Of a stretch of 64,000 nucleotides of DNA, positions 53,383 through 62,394 are shown in pieces. Source of the DNA: Pseudovibrio sp. Tun.PSC04-5.I4 (GTDB taxonomy: Bacteria > Pseudomonadota > Alphaproteobacteria > Rhizobiales > Stappiaceae); the NCBI RefSeq assembly GCF_900104145.1, contig NZ_FNLB01000008.1, forward strand, positions 186,001 through 250,000. The letters are read 5' to 3'. The position numbers and the translations under genes were made by a program. Positions within the stretch are counted from its first letter, which is position 1; the number at the start of each line of letters is the position of its first letter. Under the pieces are notes generated by a model. It made no database searches, had not been told where the DNA came from, and worked only from the letters and a program-made list of their open reading frames with translations.

Positions 53383-54408
53383 GTGAGTATGAAAATTTTA
53401 AAGTTTGTTGCTGCCACACTCATCGCAGCTAGCACAGCTACATCTGTTCTTGCAGCAGATTACGAACTCCGTTTCCAGTCTTCGGACCCGGCTGGTAACC
53501 CAAACTTCGAGCTTCAGCAGGCTTGGGCAAAACGTGTTGCAACACTCACCAATGATCGTGTGAATGTTGAAATGATGCCTGTTGGCACCATCGTGCAGCA
53601 TACTGAAACTCAGGACGCTGTTGCCGCAGGTATTATTGACGGCCATATCACCGATACATCTTACTTCACTGGTAAAGATGCTGCATTCGGCCTGATTGCT
53701 AACCCGGTTGGCGCTTACGGTTCTCCGTCTGAAATGCTCAACTTCATGGAGTACGGCGGCGGCAAGCAGATGATGAACGAACTGCTGAACCCATACGGTT
53801 TGCAGTTCATTGGTGCTACAACACCAGGTCTTGAAGCCTTCATCTCCAAAGTGCCACTTGATAGCGTTGCAGACCTTAAAGGCCTGAAAATGCGTGCACC
53901 TGAAGGTCTTGTTCAGAACGTATTCGCAGCTGCGGGTGCAACTCCGGTTAACCTGCCAGGCTCAGAAGTGTTCACCGCACTGGACAAAGGCGTGATCGAC
54001 GCAGCTGATTACACTGTGTTCTCCACCAACCACCAGCAGGGTATGCACGATGTAGCCGGTCATCCCGTCTACCCCGGTTTCCACTCCATGCCTTTGATTG
54101 AAGTTTCAATCAACAAAGCAACATGGGACGGTATGCCCCTCGACGTTCAGGCAATCCTTGAAATGTCTGTTCGCGATTATGCGCGTGACATGACTGCTCA
54201 GCTTTCCATGCGTGATGCAGTTGCAGTGGCAGAAGCTATTGCTGATCCAGACATCACCGTTCACAACTGGTCTGCAGAAGAACGCGCTAAGTTCCGTGCT
54301 ATTGCGCGTACTCAGTGGGAAATCGTTGCTGCACGGTCTGAAAACGCAAAGCGTGTTTACGCTGTGTTGACTGCCTACCTGACCGAGCAAGGTCTTCTTG
54401 GTGAGTAA
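53383..54408 (+). CDS. dctP: TRAP importer receptor (DctP), probably gluconate
   Basis: A 341-residue periplasmic receptor; GTG at 53383 sits 5 bases after GGGAGG, and an ATG two codons later is the alternative. Signal peptide ends VLAA. LKGLKMRAPEGLVQNV carries the ligand-binding arginine, and ALDKGVIDAADYTVFSTNH is a typical DctP region. Its place between gluconokinase and dctQM, under a LacI-type regulator, points to gluconate or a related sugar acid. Confidence 0.88.
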   Translation: MSMKILKFVAATLIAASTATSVLAADYELRFQSSDPAGNPNFELQQAWAKRVATLTNDRVNVEMMPVGTIVQHTETQDAVAAGIIDGHITDTSYFTGKDAAFGLIANPVGAYGSPSEMLNFMEYGGGKQMMNELLNPYGLQFIGATTPGLEAFISKVPLDSVADLKGLKMRAPEGLVQNVFAAAGATPVNLPGSEVFTALDKGVIDAADYTVFSTNHQQGMHDVAGHPVYPGFHSMPLIEVSINKATWDGMPLDVQAILEMSVRDYARDMTAQLSMRDAVAVAEAIADPDITVHNWSAEERAKFRAIARTQWEIVAARSENAKRVYAVLTAYLTEQGLLGE

Positions 54409-54433
54409 GCCGATTTTTATCGCATGAAACTCT

Positions 54434-54461
54434 CCGAACCGCCCTTTCACCGGCGGTTCGG
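54434..54461 (+). promoter_or_regulatory. Intercistronic hairpin between dctP and dctQ
   Basis: A 10-bp GC-rich stem (CCGAACCGCC / GGCGGTTCGG, 54434-54443 with 54452-54461) lies 25 bp after dctP and has no T-run. Hairpins here commonly protect the receptor message so that it is made in excess over the permease. Confidence 0.7.
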
Positions 54462-54485
54462 GACCTACCCTGGGAGGTAAAGTTA

Positions 54486-55025
54486 ATGTCAGATCAAAAG
54501 AATGAAGACGGTGGTTATAACGCCATACCGGAATCTGGTCTGTTGGGGCGCATTATCGCTTTGTTTGGCAACATATTCGCAGTTGCCATCATCTTATCAG
54601 CAGCAATTCTGATCACAGAAGTTGCGATGCGTTATCTGCTTAACTCACCCACCACATGGGCTCATGAAACAGTTATTTTTCTAACTGCAACGACTTTCCT
54701 GTTTGGTGGCCTTTATTGCGCGTCAACCAATCGGCACATCCGTGTTGTGTTGATTTATGATGCTCTTTCACCAAAAATGCGTCGCATATTCAACATTGTC
54801 ATTTCTGTAGCCTGTGCCCTTGCGAGTGCATTGTTCTCCTGGGCTGGATGGCTCGTTGTTAAACGCGCGATCTGGACACCTGCTGGTGTCTTTCGTCTGG
54901 AAACATCAGGCTCAGCGTGGAACCCGCCAACTCCGGGTCTTCTGAAGCTCTTCCTGCTCGGCATCCTTATCCTCATGTGCCTGCAATTCCTTATTCTGGC
55001 CGTCAACTACGCAAGAAAAAAATGA
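54486..55025 (+). CDS. dctQ: TRAP importer small permease (DctQ)
   Basis: A 179-residue protein with four transmembrane helices. MRYLLNSPTTWAHETVIFL and NRHIRVVLIYDALSPKMRRIFN are standard DctQ features. GGGAGG precedes the ATG. Its stop overlaps the dctM start (ATGA). Confidence 0.9.
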   Translation: MSDQKNEDGGYNAIPESGLLGRIIALFGNIFAVAIILSAAILITEVAMRYLLNSPTTWAHETVIFLTATTFLFGGLYCASTNRHIRVVLIYDALSPKMRRIFNIVISVACALASALFSWAGWLVVKRAIWTPAGVFRLETSGSAWNPPTPGLLKLFLLGILILMCLQFLILAVNYARKK

Positions 55026-56350
55026 CCGATTTACTCGTCCTGATCCCGGATTTCAAAGCTCTGGGCATTGAACTGGCAACAGTTCTGATGTTCGGCTCAT
55101 TGCTTCTGCTGTTGTTGACGGGGATGCCTCTGGCATTCGTCACTCTGCTGGTTGCACTCATCTTCGCTTTGGGTTGGTTTGGCCCCGGCGCAGTGCCGCT
55201 GATTGTCAGTCGCATCTTCAGCTTTGTGAATTCCTTTGTTTTCGTCTCGGTTCCCATGTTCGTGCTCATGGCAGCGATTTTAGATCGCTCTGGCATTGCA
55301 CGGGATCTGTTTGATGCCATGCGCCTTGTCGGTGGACGGTTGCGCGGCGGCATCGCCATCCAAACGCTCTTGGTGGCTGTGGTTCTGGCAGCTATGTCCG
55401 GCATCATCGGCGGTGAGGTTGTTCTGCTTGGCGTAATCGCACTGCCGCAAATGTTGCGCCTTGGATATGACCGCAAGCTGGCAATCGGCGTGTGCTGTGC
55501 TGGTGGTGCGCTTGGGACGATGATCCCACCCTCCATCGTGCTGATCATTTATGGCCTGACTGCCAGTGTTTCCATTGGCGATCTGTTTACAGCTGCCTTC
55601 TTCCCCGGTCTGATGCTGGCAGGCATGTACGCCGCCTACATTCTGATCCGCGCCTACTCCAACCCTGACGTCGCTCCAATTCCAGAAGTTGGGGAAATTG
55701 CGCTCTCCGAGAAGCTGCGCCTTCTCAAGGGCTTGTTCCTGCCAATTCTGGTTGTGATGTTCGTCCTTGGCTCCATTTACGGCGGCATCGCCAGTGTTAC
55801 CGAGGCTTCTGCCATTGGTGTGCTTGGTGTAACCATCTCCACCATCATTCGCCGCGAGTTCACGCCCAAACTGATCATGGGGGCTGCACGCCAGACCCTT
55901 GCGACTGTGGGCATGATTGTCTGGATCGGCGTTGGTGCATCCGCATTGGTTGGTGTGTTTAACCTGATGGGCGGTATCCGCTTCGTTCAGGCCCTCATCA
56001 CCGGTGTCTCTGACGAACCAATCGTTGTGATCCTGTTCATGATGCTGATCCTGTTCGTGCTCGGCATGTTCCTTGACTGGGTAGGTATCGCACTTCTCAC
56101 CATGCCGATCTTCGTGCCGATCGTGTCCCAGCTCGGTTACGACCCAATCTGGTTCGGTGTTGTGTTTGCTATGAACATGCAAGTGAGCTTCCTGTCGCCT
56201 CCGTTTGGACCCGCGGCCTTCTATCTCAAAAGCGTGGCCCCACCTGACATAAGTCTAGGGGAGATTTTCATGGCGCTGCTTCCGTTTATCATGATCCAGA
56301 TCGTGGCGGTTGCTCTGCTGATTATCTTCCCCGGCATTGCGGTCGGTTAA
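55022..56350 (+). CDS. dctM: TRAP importer large permease (DctM)
   Basis: About 442 residues from the ATG at 55022, which overlaps the dctQ stop by 4 bp. Around twelve transmembrane segments; FSFVNSFVFVSVPMFVLMA and GTMIPPSIVLIIYGL are characteristic DctM motifs. It forms the sodium-coupled translocation channel with DctQ. A strong terminator follows. Confidence 0.92.
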   Translation: MTDLLVLIPDFKALGIELATVLMFGSLLLLLLTGMPLAFVTLLVALIFALGWFGPGAVPLIVSRIFSFVNSFVFVSVPMFVLMAAILDRSGIARDLFDAMRLVGGRLRGGIAIQTLLVAVVLAAMSGIIGGEVVLLGVIALPQMLRLGYDRKLAIGVCCAGGALGTMIPPSIVLIIYGLTASVSIGDLFTAAFFPGLMLAGMYAAYILIRAYSNPDVAPIPEVGEIALSEKLRLLKGLFLPILVVMFVLGSIYGGIASVTEASAIGVLGVTISTIIRREFTPKLIMGAARQTLATVGMIVWIGVGASALVGVFNLMGGIRFVQALITGVSDEPIVVILFMMLILFVLGMFLDWVGIALLTMPIFVPIVSQLGYDPIWFGVVFAMNMQVSFLSPPFGPAAFYLKSVAPPDISLGEIFMALLPFIMIQIVAVALLIIFPGIAVG

Positions 56351-56370
56351 CAACAATAACAACGCTGAGA

Positions 56371-56408
56371 AAAAGAGCCCGCGCCACCCCGCGGGCTCTT
56401 TTGTTTTT
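56371..56408 (+). terminator. Rho-independent terminator of the gluconate operon
   Basis: The 13-bp stem AAAAGAGCCCGCG / CGCGGGCTCTTTT (56371-56383 with 56390-56402) is followed by GTTTTTG, 21 bp after dctM. Confidence 0.93.
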
Positions 56409-56732
56409 GTGGCTTCAAACCAAAAAAATATATTCGCTCCCCCTCCAACAACACTTTCTCCCCGTAACATCAGCTTGTTTTTAAAGTTAAATTTGGCCGT
56501 CAGAAGAATCTGACAAATGTCATGCCATTTATCTGACATATGTGTTGACATATGCCAGATGTTGAGTGACTATCAATACACGGTCCACCAATGGATCAGG
56601 CTACACAAAATGGCTCGCTTGAGAATTCTGCAGGAACACCTGTAGCTCACGTGTCAGCGGGAAGCTTCCGGCGCTACGAGACCTCGAGCATCAGGGGACC
56701 CACGTCCTGGGAGGGAGTGTGGGGGAGGAAAC
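56409..56732. promoter_or_regulatory. Upstream region of the sugar ABC operon with repeated TGACATATG-like motifs
   Basis: TGACAAATGTCA at 56511, TGACATATGTG at 56534 and TGACATATGCC at 56546 lie close together. The core ACATATGT (56536-56543) recurs at 63696-63703 upstream of the last gene in the window, so the two may share the SorC-type regulator encoded between them. An 8-mer match of this kind has about one chance occurrence expected in 64 kb, so the link is tentative. No gene is seen. Confidence 0.45.
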
Positions 56733-57764
56733 ATGAAAACATTTATCGTATCTATGGCCGCAGCACTTACTATTGTCGCATCACCAGTAAGCGCAGCGGA
56801 CGGGCAAGTTGTTTTAGGGAAAATTCCCTTCACACTTGAGCATTCCTACCACCAGTCTATTGTAAAGATCTTCTCTGAATATGCGGAAGAGAAGTACGGT
56901 GCAAAAACAATTATCGTTGATGGGCAGGCAAGCAGTGAATCTGCTCTCAGTGCAGTAGAAAATCTTATCGCACAGAAAGTAGATGGCATTGCTCTACACT
57001 CACCAGACATTGGTATGACTGCAACGGCAGTTGCAGCTGCACAAAAAGCTGGTATTCCAATTGTCACCACTCTGATTTACCCAAAAACAAAATCCGCACC
57101 ACATATCCAACCAAAAGAGGAAGTTTCCTCGTTCCGGATGGGTGAAGTTGCAGCTGAACAATGGCTTAAGGCTTTCCCAAGCAAGTTGCCAAAAGTTGCC
57201 ATCCTGAATTTTGGCGGATTTGAGCAAATTGCAGTGCTCAGAACTGAACCATTCTTCAAAGGCGTTCAGTCCGTAGCACCGGAAGCAGAGCTTGTTGCGA
57301 TGCAAAATGGCTTCGGTTCCACGATCAAGTCCATGGAAGTGACGCTGGATATTCTGCAGGCAAATCCTGAAGTTAACATCATTTTCGGTGCGAATGATGA
57401 CATGGCTCTGGGTGCTCTTGCTGCAACCGAACAGCTTGGACGCGGACGCATGGACGATGGCAAGCCATTGACCGAAATCATTGCAGGCGTGGATGCCGGC
57501 GAAAATGCAATGGTTAAGATCTTTAATCCAAAAAGCTCCTTCAAACTAAGCCATGGTCAGGTTCGTGACAACGGCCTAGCCGAAGTAGACACCCTTATGG
57601 GAATGATTGAAGGCAAAATCGCTAAAGACGAATGGGCAAAAATCGATACAGACAGCCCAGAGTTCGACTACTGGAACTCCACCGTTGAAGACGCTCAGAC
57701 CTTCCTCGAAGAAAACTTTAGCTTTGAAAAAGACCTAAAAGCTATGGTCGCCAAGCAACGTTGA
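56733..57764 (+). CDS. Sugar ABC importer substrate-binding protein (RbsB-like)
   Basis: A 343-residue periplasmic protein with signal peptide MKTFIVSMAAALTIVASPVSA. The type I binding fold is shown by VDGIALHSPDIGMTATAVAAAQKAGIPIVT and IIFGANDDMALGALAATEQLG, as in ribose and related receptors. GGAGG precedes the ATG. First gene of a five-gene operon; the isomerase at the end suggests an aldopentose or aldohexose ligand. Confidence 0.88.
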   Translation: MKTFIVSMAAALTIVASPVSAADGQVVLGKIPFTLEHSYHQSIVKIFSEYAEEKYGAKTIIVDGQASSESALSAVENLIAQKVDGIALHSPDIGMTATAVAAAQKAGIPIVTTLIYPKTKSAPHIQPKEEVSSFRMGEVAAEQWLKAFPSKLPKVAILNFGGFEQIAVLRTEPFFKGVQSVAPEAELVAMQNGFGSTIKSMEVTLDILQANPEVNIIFGANDDMALGALAATEQLGRGRMDDGKPLTEIIAGVDAGENAMVKIFNPKSSFKLSHGQVRDNGLAEVDTLMGMIEGKIAKDEWAKIDTDSPEFDYWNSTVEDAQTFLEENFSFEKDLKAMVAKQR

Positions 57765-57928
57765 GCTTTGTTACTTTAACAAATGCAACAATCTGCACTG
57801 TCCGGGGGAGGGAACCTCCTCTCGGGCAAGTAACCAATCCCCGCGTTGCTTAGCATCCGTCTTCAACGCACATGCCAAACTGCAAAAATGAGAGCCTCTC
57901 ACTCATGCGAAGAGGCCTGGAGGTAAAG

Positions 57929-58897
57929 GTGGGCAGGATTCAGCAGTTACTGCGAATAGAAACCCAGAAACTCGTCTTAATAGGCACGCTCCTGGTGATT
58001 GTGGTGGGGTTGTCATTCGCCTCTCCAAACTTTCTTTCCGTAACCAATTTCACAAACGTTTTTCTCAAAGTCGCAGTGATTGTCATAATTGCGTCGGCGG
58101 CTAACCTACTGATGATTACGGGACACTTCGACCTTTCTGTGGGCAGTGTTCTGGCATTCTCAGGTATTCTGCATGCTTATTTATCAAAGCATGGTGTGCC
58201 GATTGAGCTTTCCGTCCTGCTGACCTGTGTGGTCGCAATGGGCTGGGGCGGCATCAATGCTGTAACGGTGGCGGTGCTGGGCATCAATCCGGTCATCGCG
58301 ACAGTGGGCGTTATGTTTATCGCTCGCGGGTTTGCCTTTCTCCTGGCACGTTGGGACGGTGGTGCAAACATCATGACCGGCCTGCCGATGGAGTTTGTGG
58401 ACTTAGGCCGCGAACTGATTTTCGGAATGATCCCGCTTGCAATTGTCATGATGGTGGTCACCTTCCTGCTGTTTGTTTTCATTGAAAAACGCACCGCTTT
58501 GGGCCGCCTGAGTTATGCGGTTGGCACCAACTTCAAGGCAGCAAAACTGTCAGGCATCAACGCCGTTGGCATCATCGCGTTTCTTTATGTGGTGGTCGCG
58601 CTGTTTGCAGGTCTCAGCGGCATCTTACAGACATCCCGCGTGGGCCTTGCCGCGCCAAACGTGGCGAAGGGTTTGGAATTCGACATTATCGTAGCAATTA
58701 TTCTGGGTGGCACCAGCATGATGGGCGGTGTGGGGACAACCTTCGGCATGTTGCTGGGTGCACTGGTCGTCGGCTTCTTTGGAAATGGCCTGAATCTGCT
58801 TGGAATTCCATTCTACTACCAGAGCATTGCCTATGGCGTCATTCTGATCGGCTCTTTGATGCTCAACCATCGTTTCTCTGTTGCGAGTAGGGCGTAG
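57929..58897 (+). CDS. Sugar ABC importer permease 1 (RbsC-like)
   Basis: About 322 residues from a GTG at 57929 placed after GGAGGTAAAG; in-frame ATGs at 57872 and 57905 lack such a site. Eight or more transmembrane helices; NLLMITGHFDLSVGSVLAFSG and GGTSMMGGVGTTFGMLLGA are standard RbsC-family motifs. The ATPase starts 2 bp after its stop. A GC-rich potential hairpin near 57802-57826 separates it from the receptor gene. Confidence 0.87.
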   Translation: MGRIQQLLRIETQKLVLIGTLLVIVVGLSFASPNFLSVTNFTNVFLKVAVIVIIASAANLLMITGHFDLSVGSVLAFSGILHAYLSKHGVPIELSVLLTCVVAMGWGGINAVTVAVLGINPVIATVGVMFIARGFAFLLARWDGGANIMTGLPMEFVDLGRELIFGMIPLAIVMMVVTFLLFVFIEKRTALGRLSYAVGTNFKAAKLSGINAVGIIAFLYVVVALFAGLSGILQTSRVGLAAPNVAKGLEFDIIVAIILGGTSMMGGVGTTFGMLLGALVVGFFGNGLNLLGIPFYYQSIAYGVILIGSLMLNHRFSVASRA

Positions 58898-58899
58898 TC

Positions 58900-60393
58900 A
58901 TGGATAACACCAATATTTTGGAAATCCGCAATGTAGGCAAGACCTTTCCGGGAGTAACGGCTCTCAAGGGCGTAAGCTTCGACATTAAAAGGAATTCCGT
59001 CCATTGCATCGTCGGGGAGAACGGTGCGGGGAAATCCACCTTCATCAAAATTCTGACCGGCGTCCTTGCCAAAAGTTCCGGCGAGATCACATTGGATGGC
59101 AAACCTTTTGCCCCGACCCGTGTGAAGGAAGCGATGGAAGCTGGTATCAGCGTTCTCTATCAGGAACTCAACGTGGTTGATGAGTTGACCATTGCCGGCA
59201 ACCTGACACTTGGTCAGGAAGAGCACAGCTTTGGTTTTCCGAAAAGGAACCGGATGCTCGACAAGGCTCGGGATATCCTTGCCACGTTTGACAGCAAAAT
59301 TTCACTGGATGCACTGGTTGGCAGTTTGAGCGTCGCTCAAAAGCAGGTCGTCGAGATCACCAAGGCGCTATGTGCGGACTGTGCCGTCCTGGTGATGGAT
59401 GAACCAACTGCAGCCCTAAGCCTTGGTGAAACCAGAAAACTCTTTGAAACGGTTGCCCGCCTAAAAGCCAATGGCGTGACCATGGTCTTCATCTCGCATA
59501 AGTTGAGTGAGATATTCGAGATCGGGGATTATGTCAGCGTATTCCGCGATGGCAGAATGGTCGAGAGCCGCTCATTGAAGGGAATGGACCGCACGGACCT
59601 TGTGCGCCTGATGCTGGGGAAGGTCGTTGTAAACGATTATGTGCCAAGCAAATCAACGCGTGATGTGAAAATCCTTGAAGTCAAAGGCGCTTGTACCCAC
59701 AAGCTGAAGAATGTGAGCTTTGACCTCCACAAGGGTGAAATCCTCGGGTTTTACGGTCTTGTAGGCGCTGGCAAAACGGAAGTCTCCGAGATCCTTTATG
59801 GACATGACTGCGAAGGTGAAATTCGCGTCAAAGGAAAACTTACCCACCTGAACAGCGTAAGCAAAGCGCTGAAAGCCGGGCTGGCTCTTGTACCAGAAGA
59901 ACGGCGCGAGGAGGGTATTTTCGCCCTGTTGGGAATTCGTCAGAACATTCCGCTGATGAAAATGAAAACGGTTCTCAAACACGGGCTGATTCAGCGATCC
60001 TCAGAGAATAAGCTGGCCGATTTCTACATGAAGGCGATGTCTATCGCGGCCAGTAACCGGGAGCACCATGTGGGGCTGCTCAGCGGTGGCAACCAGCAAA
60101 AGGTTGTTATTGCCAAATGCCTGAACCGGGATAGCGAAATCGTCTTGATGGATGAACCTAGCCGCGGCGTTGATATCGGTGCCAAGCAGGAAATTCACGA
60201 CATCATCCGCGAGCTCGCCAACGAGGGAAAGAGCATTGTGGTTTTCACCTCGGAACTGCAAGAAGTTTTACAGCTCTGTGACCGGATTGTCCTTATGTAC
60301 GACGGCGAAATTCGGGAAGTAATAGATAACGGCGACACGATTGATACCGATTACATCATGGAAGTTGTCGCAGGAAAGGGTGCTAAGCAATGA
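58900..60393 (+). CDS. Sugar ABC importer tandem ATPase (RbsA/MglA-like)
   Basis: A 497-residue protein with two nucleotide-binding halves. The first has Walker A GENGAGKST, signature LSVAQKQVVEITKAL and Walker B VLVMDEPTAALS. The second has GLVGAGKTE, LSGGNQQKVVIAKCL and IVLMDEPSRGVD. Degenerate second-half Walker A is normal in this family. It drives both permeases. The stop overlaps the next permease start (ATGA). Confidence 0.92.
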   Translation: MDNTNILEIRNVGKTFPGVTALKGVSFDIKRNSVHCIVGENGAGKSTFIKILTGVLAKSSGEITLDGKPFAPTRVKEAMEAGISVLYQELNVVDELTIAGNLTLGQEEHSFGFPKRNRMLDKARDILATFDSKISLDALVGSLSVAQKQVVEITKALCADCAVLVMDEPTAALSLGETRKLFETVARLKANGVTMVFISHKLSEIFEIGDYVSVFRDGRMVESRSLKGMDRTDLVRLMLGKVVVNDYVPSKSTRDVKILEVKGACTHKLKNVSFDLHKGEILGFYGLVGAGKTEVSEILYGHDCEGEIRVKGKLTHLNSVSKALKAGLALVPEERREEGIFALLGIRQNIPLMKMKTVLKHGLIQRSSENKLADFYMKAMSIAASNREHHVGLLSGGNQQKVVIAKCLNRDSEIVLMDEPSRGVDIGAKQEIHDIIRELANEGKSIVVFTSELQEVLQLCDRIVLMYDGEIREVIDNGDTIDTDYIMEVVAGKGAKQ

Positions 60394-61394
60394 CCCTGCA
60401 AGATAAGCTCACCTCTTTTGCGAGATCCCAGGTCTTTGTTCTCCTGCTGGTCTTCATCGCACTGAACGCCTACTTCGGTTACAAATCAGAATACTTCCTC
60501 AATGTTGAAAATTATTTCAACATGTTGAAGCAGTCATCTGCCCTGTTGATTGCAGCATCCGCAGCAACACTCCTTATGATGACGGCAAATTTCGATCTGT
60601 CTGCCGGTGCAAACCTAGCCTTCAGCGGCGTGTTGTATGCCATGCTCGCGGCGGCGGGTGTTCCGCTCTCTCTTGCCGTTTTGCTAACATTGCTTGCCGG
60701 TGCGTGTTTTGGGATCATCAACGGTGTCCTCGTCACCAAATGGGACATTCCGCCATTTATTGCCACACTAGGCATGATGTTTATCGGCGCTGGTCTGGCA
60801 CTGGTTGTGTGTGGAGGTCAGTCTGTTCGCAGCGGCCTGCCTGACAATTTCAGCGACCTTATGAACGGCCGTTTCCTTGGCATTCCAACGCCAATTCTGA
60901 TGGCCATTGTCGGCTGCACCTTCTTCTGGGTGTTGGCAAACAAGACATTGCTTGGCAAATACGCCATGGCCATTGGCAGCAATAAGAACGCAGCAGTGCT
61001 GTCTGGTATCAACGTCAACTTCATCACCATGTCACTGTTTGTGGTCGTGGCCCTGCTTGCCTCCCTCGCAGGAATTATGACGGCCTCCCGCCTTGGGACA
61101 GGAGATCCGCGTGTCTATGAGATTTTCTACATGGACATCATCGTTGCTATGATGCTGGGCGGGACACCTTTGACAGGCGGCAAGGGCTCGGTGTTGGGCA
61201 CTTTAATTGCCGCAATGATCATTGTTGTGATTGGCAATGGCCTGAGCATGCTGAACGTCCTGATCTTCTGGCAGACCATTATCAAAGGTGTGGTTCTGAT
61301 TGCTGCGATGATCCTGAACGAACGCGCCAAATCCGGCAGTCTTGCAGGCCTCGCTTCGCTTTTCCGACAAACGCTGACCCTGAAGTCCAGCTGA
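60390..61394 (+). CDS. Sugar ABC importer permease 2 (RbsC-like)
   Basis: A 334-residue permease of the same family (LLMMTANFDLSAGANLAFSG; MLGGTPLTGGKGSVLGTLIA), translationally coupled to the ATPase. With permease 1 it would form a heterodimeric pore, where classical ribose importers use a homodimer of one RbsC. Confidence 0.88.
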   Translation: MTLQDKLTSFARSQVFVLLLVFIALNAYFGYKSEYFLNVENYFNMLKQSSALLIAASAATLLMMTANFDLSAGANLAFSGVLYAMLAAAGVPLSLAVLLTLLAGACFGIINGVLVTKWDIPPFIATLGMMFIGAGLALVVCGGQSVRSGLPDNFSDLMNGRFLGIPTPILMAIVGCTFFWVLANKTLLGKYAMAIGSNKNAAVLSGINVNFITMSLFVVVALLASLAGIMTASRLGTGDPRVYEIFYMDIIVAMMLGGTPLTGGKGSVLGTLIAAMIIVVIGNGLSMLNVLIFWQTIIKGVVLIAAMILNERAKSGSLAGLASLFRQTLTLKSS

Positions 61395-61489
61395 AATTCT
61401 CAGCAGGTCGCTGCACCAAGCCGTAGCGACCTTGCAAAGCCACTCCAAAATTCATTGAACACAACACAAGATCCTTAGAGGAAAACACC

Positions 61490-62083
61490 ATGACAAACAA
61501 ACTCAAGGTCTACCCAAACGAGCACTTCTACGCCGATGACGGTAAGTTCAAAATGGAAGTTGCGCGTGAAACCTATCTGGAAATGATGCGGTTTTATAAC
61601 TACCCCATCCCAAAGCGGTTTGAGACGGACGATTTCTGGGTCAAAGATTTCAATATCGGCAATTTTTCCGAATCCGGCATGGCTGGTATCTTCTGGATGA
61701 CAGATGCGGATTACAACATCAGCGGGCATGAGATCTTCTTGCTGCCCAATCAGGCTATTCCAGAGCATTACCATGTAGCAACCGATGATACCGGCGAGAA
61801 GTTGGAAGCCTGGCATGTGCGCCATGGGAAGATCTTTACCTATGCACAGGGTGAAGCCACAGAAGGTGTGAACGCTGACATTCCTTCTTCCCACAAAGAT
61901 TGCACAACTGCCTTGCATCGCGAAGAAGTCACAGAAGGGAATGTGGCCAGACTTTCTGCTCCGGGGGAGCGACATTGGATGCGGGCAGGGCCAGAAGGCG
62001 CGATCGTCACAGAGTATGCGTCACACCATGATCACGAGGGCCTTCGTTTTAGCCACCCGAATGGAAAATTCTTTCTTGCTTGA
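61490..62083 (+). CDS. D-lyxose isomerase-like cupin (D-lyxose/D-mannose isomerase family)
   Basis: A 197-residue cytoplasmic cupin. Probable metal ligands are H93 and H95 (PEHYHV), E106 (KLEAWHV) and H162 (GERHWMRAG), the His-x-His...Glu...His pattern of the D-lyxose isomerase family. It is slightly shorter than typical ~225-residue members. The enzyme should interconvert an aldose and ketose after uptake, which suggests lyxose, mannose or a similar sugar for this operon. GAGGAAAACACC precedes the ATG. Confidence 0.78.
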   Translation: MTNKLKVYPNEHFYADDGKFKMEVARETYLEMMRFYNYPIPKRFETDDFWVKDFNIGNFSESGMAGIFWMTDADYNISGHEIFLLPNQAIPEHYHVATDDTGEKLEAWHVRHGKIFTYAQGEATEGVNADIPSSHKDCTTALHREEVTEGNVARLSAPGERHWMRAGPEGAIVTEYASHHDHEGLRFSHPNGKFFLA

Positions 62084-62095
62084 CCTAGCGTAAGC

Positions 62096-62137
62096 TTCAG
62101 TGCCTCAGTACCGTCACCACGGATCTGAGGCACTGAA
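62096..62137 (+). terminator. Hairpin after the isomerase gene
   Basis: A perfect 13-bp stem (TTCAGTGCCTCAG with CTGAGGCACTGAA; 62096-62108 and 62125-62137) starts 12 bp after the stop. The tail is AAAT, so termination may need help. Confidence 0.75.
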
Positions 62138-62203
62138 AATAGATAGCTAAGACATACAGTCGGATTTGGTGGAAAAAACGAGAACACTTCAGTTTTTACT
62201 TGC

Positions 62204-62232
62204 AACTCCTCTATGGCATTGTAGGAGTTTTC
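62204..62232 (+). terminator. Small second hairpin with T-run
   Basis: Seven-base arms AACTCCT/AGGAGTT with a 12-base loop, followed by TTTCC. It could be a backup terminator before the regulator gene. Confidence 0.45.
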
Positions 62233-62394
62233 CTTGGCTTTTTACCTTGCTATGTTTCAGATGTTTACGTTAGATAAGCCTGATTGACCGCACACGTAAT
62301 CTATTGACCAGAAAATTTTAGAGTGAAGCTGGGCAATCGAAGTTGGTGGCCAATTCACGCGCAACAAATTCCAGCTGCAGAGAAATCTAGAAGA

